Source: Chamaecyparis obtusa (taxonomy: Eukaryota > Streptophyta > Pinopsida > Cupressales > Cupressaceae). From it: 64,000 nucleotides of DNA. Location: NCBI GenBank assembly GCA_027943335.1, contig BSBK01001579.1, forward strand, positions 561,001-625,000, read 5' to 3'. Position numbers and translations under genes: made by a program. How positions within the stretch are numbered: the stretch's first letter is position 1; each line of letters opens with the position of its first letter. Shown here piece after piece: positions 34,561 through 46,300 of the stretch. The notes beneath the pieces are model-generated. The model did no database searches and was not told where the DNA came from. It saw only the letters and a program-made list of their open reading frames with translations.

Positions 34561-35386
34561 AGATGCAAAACATTGATTGGTTCTTGGAGCTATTTTCCTT
34601 CATTCATTGAGAGTTGATAGGCTCTAGAGCTAAAAGTAGTAGTGATAACAAAGGGACCCAGCCAGTTGGGCTCAAACTTCCCCTTGTGCTCTCGATGTGA
34701 TTGATTTTTTGGATTTTCTCTCAAGACTAGATTGCCAACCTGAAATTCTCTGTGTCTGACTTTCTTATTGTAGCCTCTAGATATTATTTTCTAATATACT
34801 TTGAGATGATCATACGCCACTTGTCTTCTCTCATCTAGTAGTTCAAGTTCTTGCAACCTAGACACTCTGTAATCATCATCGGTCATGAGTCCATGCATTT
34901 TGATTCTTAGTGATGGGATTTCAACCTGAATAGGTAGTACCACTCTAGAACCATAAACTAAAGATAATGGTGTAGCCCCAGTGGGCATTCTGATACTTGT
35001 TCTATAGGCCCAAAGAGATGGATTGATCATGAGATGCCAGTCTCTTCCTATTTTATTAACTATGCGATGTAGAATTTTCAATAGATTCTTGTTTGATGCT
35101 TCTGCTTGTCCATTCCCTTGGGGATAATATATGGATGACCAATGTTGTGTAATCCTTAATTTAGAGCATAAGGAATCCAATTCCTTATTCTTGAATTGGC
35201 CACCATTATCTGTGACTATTGAATTTTGAATTCCATACTGACATATGATGCAATTCATGATGAACATTGAAATTTGTTTGTCGGTTGCTTGAGTTAAAGG
35301 AACTGCTTCTAACCATTTTGTGAAATATTCAATAGCTGTAAGGATATGGGTATGCCCATTAGAAGAATGTGGATGTATAGCCCCTA
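34561..35386 (-). pseudogene. Gypsy-3 integrase, C-terminal part
   Basis: The minus strand reads from GAIHPHSSNGHTHILTAIEY through IVTDNGGQFKNKELD and GQAEASNKNLLKIL to INPSLWAYRTSIRMPTGATP, LQELELLDERRQ and the FQVGNLVLREN-like end. The catalytic Asp of DNGG and the Glu of GQAEASNK remain. The first catalytic Asp (FDLI) is on the other side of the CACTA insertion. A stop near 34791 (VY, stop) and further decay follow. Confidence 0.85.
35384..35386. repeat. CACTA target-site duplication, left (CTA)
   Basis: CTA before the left terminus; TTA (40874-40876) follows the right terminus. A 3-bp duplication with one later change fits the CACTA family; the intact Gypsy-2 sequence at this site (CCTATGAGATC) supports CTA as the original. 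Confidence 0.65.
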
Positions 35387-35442
35387 CACTAGTACAAAAA
35401 TAAAAATATATGACCAAATAAACTACCAAAAATTGTAATAAA

Positions 35443-35740
35443 TGACCAAATTTGGTCACATGACCAGTGGTAGTTTATTGCCGGTCATTTATCTCGTAAC
35501 CAAATTTATGACTAAATTATTTTAGTCATTTATTTGGTCATTGATTTGGTCATATATTTATTCATTTATTTGGTTGTTTATTTGGTCATTTGGTAGTTTA
35601 TTTAGTCATTTATTTGGTCATTTGGTAGTTTATTTGGTCATTTATTTGGTCATTTATTTGGTCATTTATTTGGTCATTTATTTAGTCATTTATTTGGTCA
35701 TTTATTTGGTCATATATTTAGTCATTAATTTAGTCATATT
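35443..35740 (+). repeat. left sub-terminal repeats of CACTA element
   Basis: Includes a 16-bp palindrome TGACCAAATTTGGTCA (35443-35458), then a near-perfect array of 12-bp units TCATTTATTTGG (35516-35740), with variants TCATATATTTAG and TTTGGTAGTTTA. The open frame through it (VIYLVIYLVIY repeats) is only a by-product of the repeat. Confidence 0.9.
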
Positions 35741-35811
35741 AGGGTATGATGGAATTGAACCATCATCCTCCTACTTGTAAAGTAGGTTCTCTTCCATTGA
35801 GCTAGTGTCCT
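35741..35811 (-). tRNA. tRNA-Val(UAC)-like relic
   Basis: The minus strand folds as a 71-nt cloverleaf. D arm GCTCAATGGAAGAGA (three of four pairs). Anticodon arm CCTAC-TTTACAA-GTAGG (five perfect pairs, anticodon TAC). Five-base variable loop. T arm GATGG-TTCAATT-CCATC (five perfect pairs with the GTTCAATTC consensus). The acceptor stem (5' AGGACAC, 3' ATACCCT) pairs only in part, so it is probably a decayed copy rather than an active gene. The organelle-like look is an impression only. It sits at the inner edge of the CACTA sub-terminal array. Confidence 0.55.
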
Positions 35812-36732
35812 TTAAAGAATAATCATACCATGTATAGTAGTACTTTCCACTAAACATGATTTCAAGTTTTTCCATCTATAGTTCAAGGGTAGCAAAGCTT
35901 AAGGGGAGGATGACTAGTAATACTTTAAACTCAATGGTGAAGTTATTCAATGTGCAATATAATAATGAAGTGAATGATGCCATTGGAAAATACATTACAT
36001 GTGGCTTGTTGCCCTTATTATAATGACAAGCATATATCTTTAGGGGAAACCAGCCACATTAAATAGAGATAAAGTATGTACCAATGATCATACCTTCTAC
36101 ATTTTAACTCCTAATTAACCCATCAAAAGATTTACTGCTTTAGAAGTCCACACTCCTGATAACCTACCAATCTGTTGCATTTATATCCAATACATCAATC
36201 ATAAAATTAGTATTATTAAGGAAATTTGAAACACACTAAATTCAACTTATAAAAATCGATAGCCATTTTCCAAGATCTCCTATTTGTGGTATATACTAAT
36301 CCTTAAGATACATTAATAACTAATAACGTAGTATCTTTCTTATCATAGCTGGAAAACAAAAAATATTAAACATTGACCTTAAAACTACTTAAGGATGCCA
36401 CAAGTTAGTAATGCATTGGAATCACTAATCATTGTTTGAACACTTTAGTTTTCCAATTATGACCAAATACCTAGGTCACAAAAAAAATAATAAAAGTAAC
36501 TAAATCGACTAGTTCAACATTACTTTTTAAAAATACAATGTTAACTAGTTTCTTTGAAAATCAAACAAATTTATAAAAAAATGTTTTAAAAAATTCTAAC
36601 AAAGACACAAATTATTAAAATTCTAACAAAGAAAATATGTTTTGAAAAATTCTAACAAAGACACAGATTACTCCTGTTAGATACAATCTTTGATAGATTA
36701 CCTGATACTGTTCTGTGGACCAGAAAACTCAC

Positions 36733-38079
36733 CAATTAAAGGTTTCAAGGCTTCCTCTGCATTCATATCATGCTTAGTAACATCTTGCTCATACTACTCC
36801 ACATAAAGTCTAATTGTAGCACCAGCTGAACCTGTGCCTTGCAGATTAGATCCCTCATTGTTAATCACCAAATATTTTACTAGTAAAGAAATGTCAGACC
36901 TAAATTACAAATAGTACAATGATTCAACTTAAATAATTTGACAATCCTTGTTATTAAGAATAGAAAATCCTTGGTCAATATTACGATATTGCCTTTTCTT
37001 CTACAATAACAGAGAAGAATTTTTCATGTTGCTCGAATAAAGTGTAAAAGTGTATGCTACTAACTTTCCTTTCCAGATAGGACATGATTGCTTTGACATC
37101 ACTTCACAGTGAAAAAGATCTTTTAAAGGCCTATCATAATAGCAAAGGGGGAAATGGGCAAATGTTGTGGGCATAAGCACCAAGATGAATAGATTTTAAG
37201 GATTTTTTCAAATATTTCAGAGCTTTTGTCCAGAGAGTTATTAACAGTAATAGAAAATCCTACTATTCATAGGATAAGCCTCTATCTAAAGAAAGAAAAT
37301 GAGATGCCAAACAAAGGTGATAAAGAAAAAAACACTAACTGATAGATAGAATATAATTCTAGAACCATCTGTGAAAACAAAATGAATTTCTTGTTTCTAT
37401 GCAATACTCCCATCAACCTGAAATATTTGAGACAAATGTATTGTATTATTGTAGAAATTTCTTTAAAAAAAGGCACTAGGCCAAACAATTAATATTCGAG
37501 AATCATATGCACACTATAAATGAGAAGTATGTTGCCTTTCAAACTTACTAGATCTGTGTATGAAAAATCATCCATGAACTTGAGTTCATAGCTCCCTACA
37601 TAGATGGAATCAACTAATTTTAGAAATAGTAGGCTCAAACTCCAAATTTAACTATTGAAATAATATATGTAGTTAACTTACCATACTTTTCTCCTAATTT
37701 GGTTTTGGAAAGCAAATCCCATAGATTCTCAACCATTTTGTTGGCTCCATCTAATTCACATTTCTAGACAACACAAAAATATTGAAATATTTTTTATACT
37801 TTGATACTGTAAAAGCAATTAGATGCTCTCCTGTCTATGATGTAAATAAAAATAAAATTCTATAATTTGAATGCAAAACATTTCTTTTAGTATGGTAAGA
37901 CATTATCTTCTGTACATTAATTTTAAATACTATTTACCTCATAATCATATTGAGCAAAGAAGTTTTGCCCATATGTTTCCCAATGCTCCTTTGCAACATC
38001 TTCAACAGACACTAGCCTCTCATCAGGCTTTTTATCTTTGTTCCTATGAGTAATGATTGAAATCCACACTAAGACAACC
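36733..38079 (-). pseudogene. PGM: captured phosphoglucomutase gene fragment, five exons
   Basis: Minus strand, exons with introns kept: E1 37938-38079 ([37 protein letters not shown]); E2 37682-37763 (LDGANKMVENLWDLLSKTKL); E3 37549-37595 (GSYELKFMDDFSYTDL); E4 37340-37417 (VDGSIA, stop, then FVFTDGSRIIFYLS); E5 36733-36838 (GTGSAGATIRLYVE, stop, then KHDMNAEEALKPLI). Reading phases match across all five exons and donors are GT (E5 GTGAGT, E2 GTAAGT). They correspond in order to the C-terminal half of cytosolic phosphoglucomutase, which interconverts glucose 1- and 6-phosphate; E5 carries the phosphate-binding GTGS loop. Two TAG codons, missing N-terminal and final exons and a poor E5 acceptor make it non-functional. 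Intron retention shows capture from genomic DNA, not from mRNA. Confidence 0.88.
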
Positions 38080-40700
38080 CTATGCATCACAACAAGAAAC
38101 CAAGTACAACAAAAAAAAATCAAATTCATTATATTTGAACAGTGATGTTTTGAGAATGTCTTGTGTTAACAAACATTTAAAGTCTCGTAATGTTTTTCCA
38201 TTTTGTCACGGTCAGTTTTCAAAACTAAAATTCTAGCCAGACTAAGGTGTATCTTTACCATCTAAATAAAACAATAGGAAACATGCCAAAACGTAAACTT
38301 ATAGATAATGATTACTTGCACAAATATGATAATTAGTGAAAATAAGTATTCTTTGTGATTCCACTACCCTTTAGCTCATGTTTCAATAAGCAAGCATAAA
38401 AGTGACATTTTTTCATTGTTGTTAGAGGTGTTACATCCTATATCTCATTCTATCAACATCAATGAATCATTTGGAGGGAAAGACAAAGAAAGAAATCCAA
38501 CCTTAGAGATGAATTTAATATAAATAAAAGTAAGGATTTTTTGCATATTTCTTGTTTTTGGTTCAGCTATGACAGTCTGATTTCTACATATTCTTGGAAT
38601 GAACTGGTGCCTATTTGAATGGTCATTTATTGGATTTTATGAAGGGATGAATCACCTCCAATTTGGCTTTTGTTTTACTCGATTCTATCAAGTATTGACA
38701 AAGATATTTGAGTTTTAGTCAAAACTGCCAAATTTTGGTTTAGAGTAATCAACAAGCTAATAAAATGTAGAAACTTTATGTTTCACATGGATGAAATCCC
38801 CATGTTTGGTAGGATGGTAGGGAACATGTTTTATTTTGTGTATACATGCTTGCAAGAGACCATGCAGCAATCTAGATGTGCAATGGTGGAAGAAGACTAT
38901 AATTCTATCACAGACTATGACAAGACAACAATGTGTTAGTTGGTTGTGTTTAGTTCCTATAGTGGCATTTGAAAGAGGATTTGTGGGTTTGGTGATGTGT
39001 AGGGGGATAATTCTTGATGTTTCCAAGAGTTTTAAAGTGGAAGAGGGCACAATTTATGATCAGTTTAGGTGATTGTTTGAAGAGGTAGTAGGACTGTCCC
39101 AATCAGTGTTTTTAGAATTTCAGGTCTGAAATATTGTTGGTTGAGGGACCAAATGGGCTCGTAAAGTAGTTGGGGGGTCTTGGAGCCCTTAATGAAATCC
39201 TTCCAAAAAATTTGTTTGTTGGTGCGGTCAACAAGGGTGTCTTGATGTCCCACCATTCCGCATGTTATCTCCCACCACGCATAGTGTCATAGCCTGCATA
39301 GCCTTCGCCCCTAGCATTGCTATTGAAGCAGTATTCTGCTCTCAAACAAATGCCATTAACAACCCCAATGAATCCTTCTTCACAACAAAAATAAGATGTT
39401 TAATAGTTAGAATTACCTCAAATGTAATGTCTTTCATACAAAAATATCTCAAATTCGATGGTAACAGAAGAAGAACCGAAGAAGCATGTCCAAAATGACA
39501 CCTGTAGTACATGCTTAAAAAAAACCCAAATTAGTGTGATATGAAGCACATGCGGGTTCAATAGGGTTAAAAAAGTGGTATTTTCTATGTAAAGGTTTTC
39601 AATATTAGGACCATGACATATTAGTGAAGGTTGTAACATGTATTAGGATGAAAATACTTTGCGTATGCTTATAAATAAATTAAGGTCTAGAATGTAATGA
39701 ATTAGGTTGTAGATGTAAATTATTAAGTAGAGATCTATTTTAAAAAGAGTGTGAAAAATATATATTAATGAAGTTTAGGTATATTAAGGTTATATAAAAA
39801 TTTATTTTTTAATAAAAATATATTATTTTGTAAACATAAAATTTATTTCAAGTGTTCAATATTTAGATCTTCTTTGTTAAATATAAAGATACGATTAATT
39901 TGAAATTATATTCTTCAGGTTGAAGACAAAAATGCATATACACAAACTTGGGTTTGATGGATCAGATTATAATCAAATCAAATTACCAATAGGCTTGAAA
40001 ATAAGCAATTCTACATTGCCAACACTGTTTAATCACTCCACAATATTTTTCCCCCTCTTTTAACATTTTCTTTTCAATTTTAAAGTTTGTTAAGTGACAT
40101 GTTTAATTTCCTTAACAAATATTAATATAAAAATATATTATTATTTTGTATCTTTTGTATAAATTTTTTTTTTATTTAATATTTGTTATATAATATTATT
40201 ATAAATCATGTAATATGTATTAAACTAATTAAATGAAAATTGGTAGATACAAAGGTCAATGTGGAGTTTTTTTAGAGCATGAGAAACCACTTCAAAATAG
40301 TACACCATGACTAGAAATTAGTTTGATGGTAACTAAATTATAAATAATCTATTTAGGGTGATGTGTAGAACTAGCTCTCAATTTTTTTGGTCTTTATTTT
40401 TTAATTTAAGATAATTTAAATCATTTTAATTATAAATTTTAATTCGATATATTTAAAATAATAATTTATGTTTTAAGGACAAAATGTTAATTTTGTCGTA
40501 AATATCTTAATTAATTAGCTTTCAAAATAATTTTAAACACTTATATATGCATTATATGCACCTCCATAATTTTAATTGAAAAAGGTTATTTATACTGATG
40601 CAAAGCATCCCACAACCAATAAGTCAAAACGCCTTTCCAAAAGGACAAAACAATGATTTCCAAAAGAGGTTCCAAAAACAATATCCCAAGACGACTTAGG
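38080..40700. other. unassigned interior of CACTA element
   Basis: Contains open stretches of 60-97 codons (for example plus 38836-39072 and 39262-39498) that I cannot match to any family. Base composition at 38750-39500 is less AT-rich than the surroundings, so a second captured fragment is possible. 39660-40600 is very AT-rich with nothing recognised. Confidence 0.45.
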
Positions 40701-40729
40701 CTTGCAATCACTTTCACTAAAAACTAATT

Positions 40730-40873
40730 ATTTAGTCATTTTAGTTGTGATTTTACTTGATGACCAAATTGGTCATTTATTTAATCATTTATATTTGTAT
40801 AACATGATCAGTTTTAGTCACGTGACTAAAAGTTTTAGTCACCTAGTCATTTATTTGCCAAATTCTACTAGTG
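40730..40873 (+). repeat. right sub-terminal repeats of CACTA element
   Basis: Holds TGACCAAATTGGTCA (about 40760), a perfect 20-bp palindrome TTTTAGTCACGTGACTAAAA (40812-40831), further TTTTAGTCAC and TAGTCATTTATTTG units and the terminus CTACTAGTG. The motifs mirror those of the left end. Confidence 0.88.
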
Positions 40874-40876
40874 TTA

Positions 40877-43330
40877 TAAGATCAAATGCCCATTGTTGAA
40901 AAGGCCATTGTGTAGTGAAGGGAATCAAATCTCTCCCTAGCACATGAATTAAGTTACCATGTACTTGTTACCTTTGAGAGTTCTTAGCATATTTGATAGC
41001 CTCTTTTTTCATTTCAGGCCAATAGTACCCAGCCCTAATAATTTTTTGAGCTAGTGTTAAAACATTGGAATGTGATCCGCATATACCTTTGTGGACTTCC
41101 TCTAATGCTCATTGAGACTCCTCACGTTCTAAACACCTAAGGAGTTTACCATCTAGACCCCATTTGTATAGGTCATTACCTATGATGACATACTATGATG
41201 CATTTTGGATAAGGTATCATTTCTCATGGTGGTTGAAGGTATCAGGGATGATTTGGTCTCGAAGGTACGAGAAAAGGTGTTTGTATCTGGAAGAATCATG
41301 ACCAACAATAGTGTAGATCATGTGGGTTTTAGGGGAATCATATGCAAGAAATGACACTGCTTCCACCAGGAACTCATAACGTAGCTCATGTTCTAACTGC
41401 TATAGTACAAATGATAGTGTTTCCATAGCATCAGCGGCCTTGCTCTCCATTCTAGGAATCTTCTCAAAAGTGACTGAGATGAAATAATTCTTAAGGTCAT
41501 CGACCATACATTTGTATGGAACTAGTTTCTCATCTTTTGTTTGGTATACATCATTGACTTGGTGTATGACTAGTTGTGAGTCTCCATGAATGTGCAACTC
41601 TGTCACTCGCCACTCAATTGCTATCTTCATGCCATTAAGTAGAGATTCATATTAAGAAATATTTTTTGTGCAAGGAAATTTTATTATGAATACTTTAGGC
41701 ATTGAGTAACCTTGTGGTGTTATGAACAATATGCCTACTCCAAATCCCACTTGTGTGTAAGATCCATAAAAAAAAAGATGCCAAGTCCTAGAAGATATGT
41801 GCATGTTGGATGAATCATGAAATTCCATCTGTAATGGTGTATCATCAAACATTGGTGCTTCAACCAACTGATTTGCAATGACTTGGCCTTTGATAACTTT
41901 CCTTTCAACACATTCTATGTCAAATTCACTCAATAGCATCACCCATTTAGCTATTCTACTTGTGGGGGAAGCTTTACTCAATAAGTATTTCAATGGATCT
42001 ATCTTAGCTATCAATTCTATTGTATGAGCTAACATATAATGTCTTAGTTAATGCGATGCAAAGATCACAACTAGACAATCTTTCTCGATCATTAAATAGT
42101 TCTTCTTGTATGCTACCAATGTTCTGTTGATGTAGTAAATAGCTCTTTCCTTCTTGTTTTCATCATCTTTGCTAGTAATGCCCCCAATGATGTACCTGTG
42201 GTGAAGACATACAAAATCAATGGCTTTCCTTGTATAGGAGGCATCAGAATAGGAGGATTTGATAGATATTGCTTTATGTGGTTGAAGTTCTTCTCACACT
42301 CCTCATTCCATGCAAAACTCACATCTTTATGTAATGTCTTTGTGAAAGGTTGTGATATATCTGCTAGCTGAGATATGAAATGCCTAATTGGTTGCACCCT
42401 TCCTTGTAAGGTTCTCATTTGACTGATATTTTTGGGGGATTGCATCTCCATGATAGCCTTGACTTTAGCAGGATCTACTTCAATGCCCTTCTTTGAAATA
42501 ATATAGCACAGGATATTTCCTAAAGTGACACCAAAAGCACACTTTTTAGGGTTCAGTCTCAAACTAAACTTCTCCATTCTATTCAATATCTTGCTCAAGT
42601 CATTCAGATGTTTTGATCTTGTCATAGACTTAGCTAAGGTGTCACCAACATAGTCTTCCATGGTTTGATGCGTCATATCATGAAAGATAGATGTCATAGC
42701 TCATTGATAAGTAGCTCCGGCATTCTTGAGACCAAATGGCATGACATTCCAATAGAAGGTACCCCATGCTCATGTGAAAGATGTTTTCTCCTGATCCTTT
42801 GGAGAAATTTTGATTTGGTTGTATCCAGAGAAACCATCCATGAGAGAGTACATTTCAAAGCCCGCCATCATATCCACTATCATATCGATGTTTGGTAGTG
42901 GAAAGTCATCCTTAGGGAATGCTTTGTTTACATCTCTGAATTCTGTGCATGCATACTCTAATAGATTTTTCAGGTTTTGATACTAGAACAATATTGGAGA
43001 TCCATTCAGCATAATCAATAACTCAGATAAATCTGGCTTTTAGTAGTTTCTCTAGTTCAGCTTTTACAAGAAGCGCCACATGAGGATGCATTTTACGCAA
43101 CTTATGTTTGATTGGTTTGACTCTTGGAGACATGGAAAGATGAGGCATAATGAGATTAGGATCTAGCCCAGGCATATCTGAGTATTTCCATGCAAATTTG
43201 ATTTTCTTCTCTGTCAATAATTTTATAAACGCTTGCTTTTCTTCCTCGAACAAAGATTGTGCTACATGAATCAGTTGTGGTTCCTCTGTTGTACCCAAGT
43301 TGATAGATTGAGTGGGTTCTATCAATATTG
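40877..43330 (-). pseudogene. Gypsy-3 RT, RNase H domains and start of integrase
   Basis: Minus strand: PTQSINLGTTEEPQLIHVAQ, KYSDMPGLDPNLIMPHL (43325-43023), a broken RT core, then MEDYVGDTLAKS (42660), where the catalytic YVDD reads YVGD. RNase H parts at 42600-41650 (LNPKKCAFGV; SRIAKWVMLLSEFDI), second RNase H at 41850-41500 (RTWHLFFYGSYTQVGFGVG, with Asp replaced by Tyr after FF; HIHGDSQLVIHQVNDVYQTK), and the integrase finger to 40877. Many stops and at least four frame changes. Both the RT and second RNase H active sites are altered. Co-linear with Gypsy-2 throughout. Confidence 0.87.
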
Positions 43331-46300
43331 GAGATCTATCCTATAAATGACTTAGAAGGAAATCAAATATCTCATCCTTAGGTACCTCAAAGAGGTTTTT
43401 ACCTTCAGATACATCTTTTATTTTTACTTTTTTAGGTTTTGAGACTACCACATAGTGGTTTTCACCCCCATAACTCTTTTTCTTTTTTCTTTTGTTTTCT
43501 GACTAAGATATTTGATATCCAACTCTGTCATGCTAATGCTAGATTCTCTGATGAAAGTTGTCATTGGTTCCACTGCATTGAGGTGTCAAGCAAGAGCTTA
43601 GTCAATTTGAAAGGTGTAGATATCTCGGTTTGGATCAGTAGATGTTTGGTCAATAAGCTCTGGATGTTGGATAGTCAGCATAGGGGGGGATTGGGAAATG
43701 GTGTTCATGCATATGGTGTTTTCATCATTGGTCCTAACCTGACTCTCAAATTCAAAGGTGATATTACTACTCAAAATGTTCAGTTCATGAATTATTTTAA
43801 TGTCATTATTGGATTCCACTTTAGCTATAGGTGGATCAGATTCATGAAGTTTTTCATTTCACTCTAGACTCATGTTATATTTAGGTGAATATTGGTGAAT
43901 GACATCAATGTGTTTTTCAGTGATAAAATCATCTTCTTCTAGAATAACTCCCCATTCATAGTCATTTGATTCATCCTCTGATTCTTCTTCTAGACTTTTG
44001 GGAAATTTGAGAACGTGTGAAGTCAGAATGAATCCCCCAAGCATGATTACCTTCAGATTCTAAGTGGAATTCATATTTATGGGAGTCTATCTCAGAACCA
44101 CTAGAATATCCTAGATGTTCAACTATTGTGAGAGGTTTACCTTATTCTTGTTTAGTAGTAGGTTTTTGTGTATCTACCATGTTGATATGCTCCTTAGGTT
44201 TCTATTCATCCTTAAGAAGATCTAATATGTTTTGAGGTAAAAGTTCATTAAGGAATAAGATCAGTGGTGTCTAAATCATCACTGTCTGATTGTTGTATTG
44301 CTTCCTTTAGCTGATTTTTTATTGTTGGACTTATCTATTCTAGGACATGGGTTGAGTTACCACTGAGGTGGAAGGGCTTCTTGTGATATCCAATTCTTGT
44401 AGTTTCCTTGTTTGTTCTCCCATAGTGTTCAATTGGTTGTATGATTCCTTTGCCTCTTGTTCCTAGAGGTCCTACTCCAGTATATCCCATTTTAGACATG
44501 AGTTTGTGACCTGGTCCATATGACTTTGAAGGAATCTTGTTTGACTTGGAGTCACATCTTTGAACTGATTGAGATTGAGAATCATCTTTGTATAGCCATG
44601 CAATCATAGCTTCTTCCTCTTCAAACTCTTGCTTGGACACTTCCTCTATGACAAAACTTCCATTATAGATAGCTTGAGGTTCTTTCGATGCTTGTTTTGT
44701 CTGTTTTAAAGGTTGCCCATAAGATTTTGGTGAGACTAGAAGAGATGTTAGAGATAAGACTGGTTCCATGATATATTCTCCCATTCTTGTATCCTTGATT
44801 TTGACCTCTTTGGCAATGTCTTCCATCTTGGATGTAGATGCTATGTCTTTTTGCTTAGTGGAAGATTCCCTATTATGTGGAACAAGTTTTTCAACACTCT
44901 CTTTCAAGGCATTGCAAGATGTAGATATGTCAGCTAGAATTGTTACTTCTACTCCATCATAAGGAAATTTCATGCATTGATGGTATGTTGATGGAATAGC
45001 TTGCATCTCATGTATCCAAGGTCTCCCTAGAAGAATGTTGTAAGCCAATGGAAGATCTAGAACTTGACAGGTGATGTCTCTAATAACTGGTATTGTTCTG
45101 ATAGGTAGTACAATTGTTCCCTTGGAGGACCTTCTTGTTCATCATATGCTTTTATGGTTATCTTCTTTTTAGGATCAATGGCATCTTCTGATAATCCCAG
45201 TTGTGTGACCAATTTTTAGGAATAGATGTTTAGACCAGCACCTCCATCTATCAACACATGTTTGACATGATGATTTTAGATTAAGACTTCAATGTGCAAG
45301 GGTTGGTTATACAGATGACTCAGTGAATTTTCATCTTCCTCTGAAAAGTAGATATACTGGGGTGATGTAAGATGACCAGCCATAGTTTGAAATATGTCTA
45401 GATCAAGATTGTCAAGAACATTGGAACCAAGCAGATCTTTATCCAGAATAGCCCTATGAGCAAGAGATATCCAAAGCAACTCAAACATGGATATTTTTGC
45501 ATTGGTATGCTGGAGTTGTTGGACAATACCATATGATGTTTCCCTAGTCTCTTTAGGGTTTGATGATTTTGAGGTAGTTGTCTATTTAGAAGTAGATGAA
45601 AGATTGAAAGGTACCTTAGGGGTGTTTGATGAACCTGAGTTTTGTCCTTGTAGATGTACCTAAGCTTGTGATCAAGTTACTATATTTTCTGATTGATTAT
45701 CTCTATCTCTTTTTACAATGGTGATGACATTACAATGTTCGAATAGGCATGGTTCAACTATGTTTATGACATAATTATTTCCAAAGTAGACGTAATTGAC
45801 CTTAGCACCCATGTTAGGTCTAGAAGATGAATCTCCTTGATTATGCTTTAGAAATAGTTTCGTGAATGTTGTATGATCATTGTTGGTTTTATGGTTGTCT
45901 ATTACAATTTATCCATCATCAATTTTTTCTTGTATGAGATGCTTTAAGTGCATGCATTTATTAGTTTTATGTCCCTTGTTTTGATGGAAGTCACAGAAAT
46001 TGGTCTCTTTCCACCATTTAGATTTAACTTCAGGATCGTATGGTTTTGTCTCAGGCAATGTGATGATTTTGTTTGCCAATAGTGTTTTCATGGCATATTC
46101 TAAGGATTCACCCAAAGGAGTGAACTCACACTTTGATTTTGTGACCCATGGTTTATAGTCATTAGACTTTTTAGAAGATTCAAATGCCTTTAGTTTGGAA
46201 TCTTATATGGATTGGGTGCCAATGGTGAGATTGAATGCTAGTGCCTTTGAGGGAGCACTGATGTAATCGACAACACCATCTGTTACAATATTTTTATTCT

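Larger units (their letters stand above)
35387..40873. mobile_element. non-autonomous CACTA transposon (5.5 kb) with captured gene
   Basis: Interrupts the Gypsy-3 integrase frame. Terminal inverted repeats CACTAGTA...TACTAGTG begin with CACTA, as in the En/Spm superfamily. Sub-terminal regions on both sides are packed with TGACCAAAT/ATTTGGTCA and TAGTCA motifs in both orientations, the expected transposase-binding design. Inside: a tRNA-like relic, five phosphoglucomutase exons and unassigned DNA. No transposase motif was recognised, so movement would need a partner element. 35815-36730 and 38080-40700 hold no gene I can name. Confidence 0.88.

Noticed and set aside
35541..35780. Open frame of about 80 codons with repeated VIYLVIYL, resembling a membrane protein
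   Set aside because: It only reads through the 12-bp TCATTTATTTGG array of the CACTA end; any frame of that repeat stays open.
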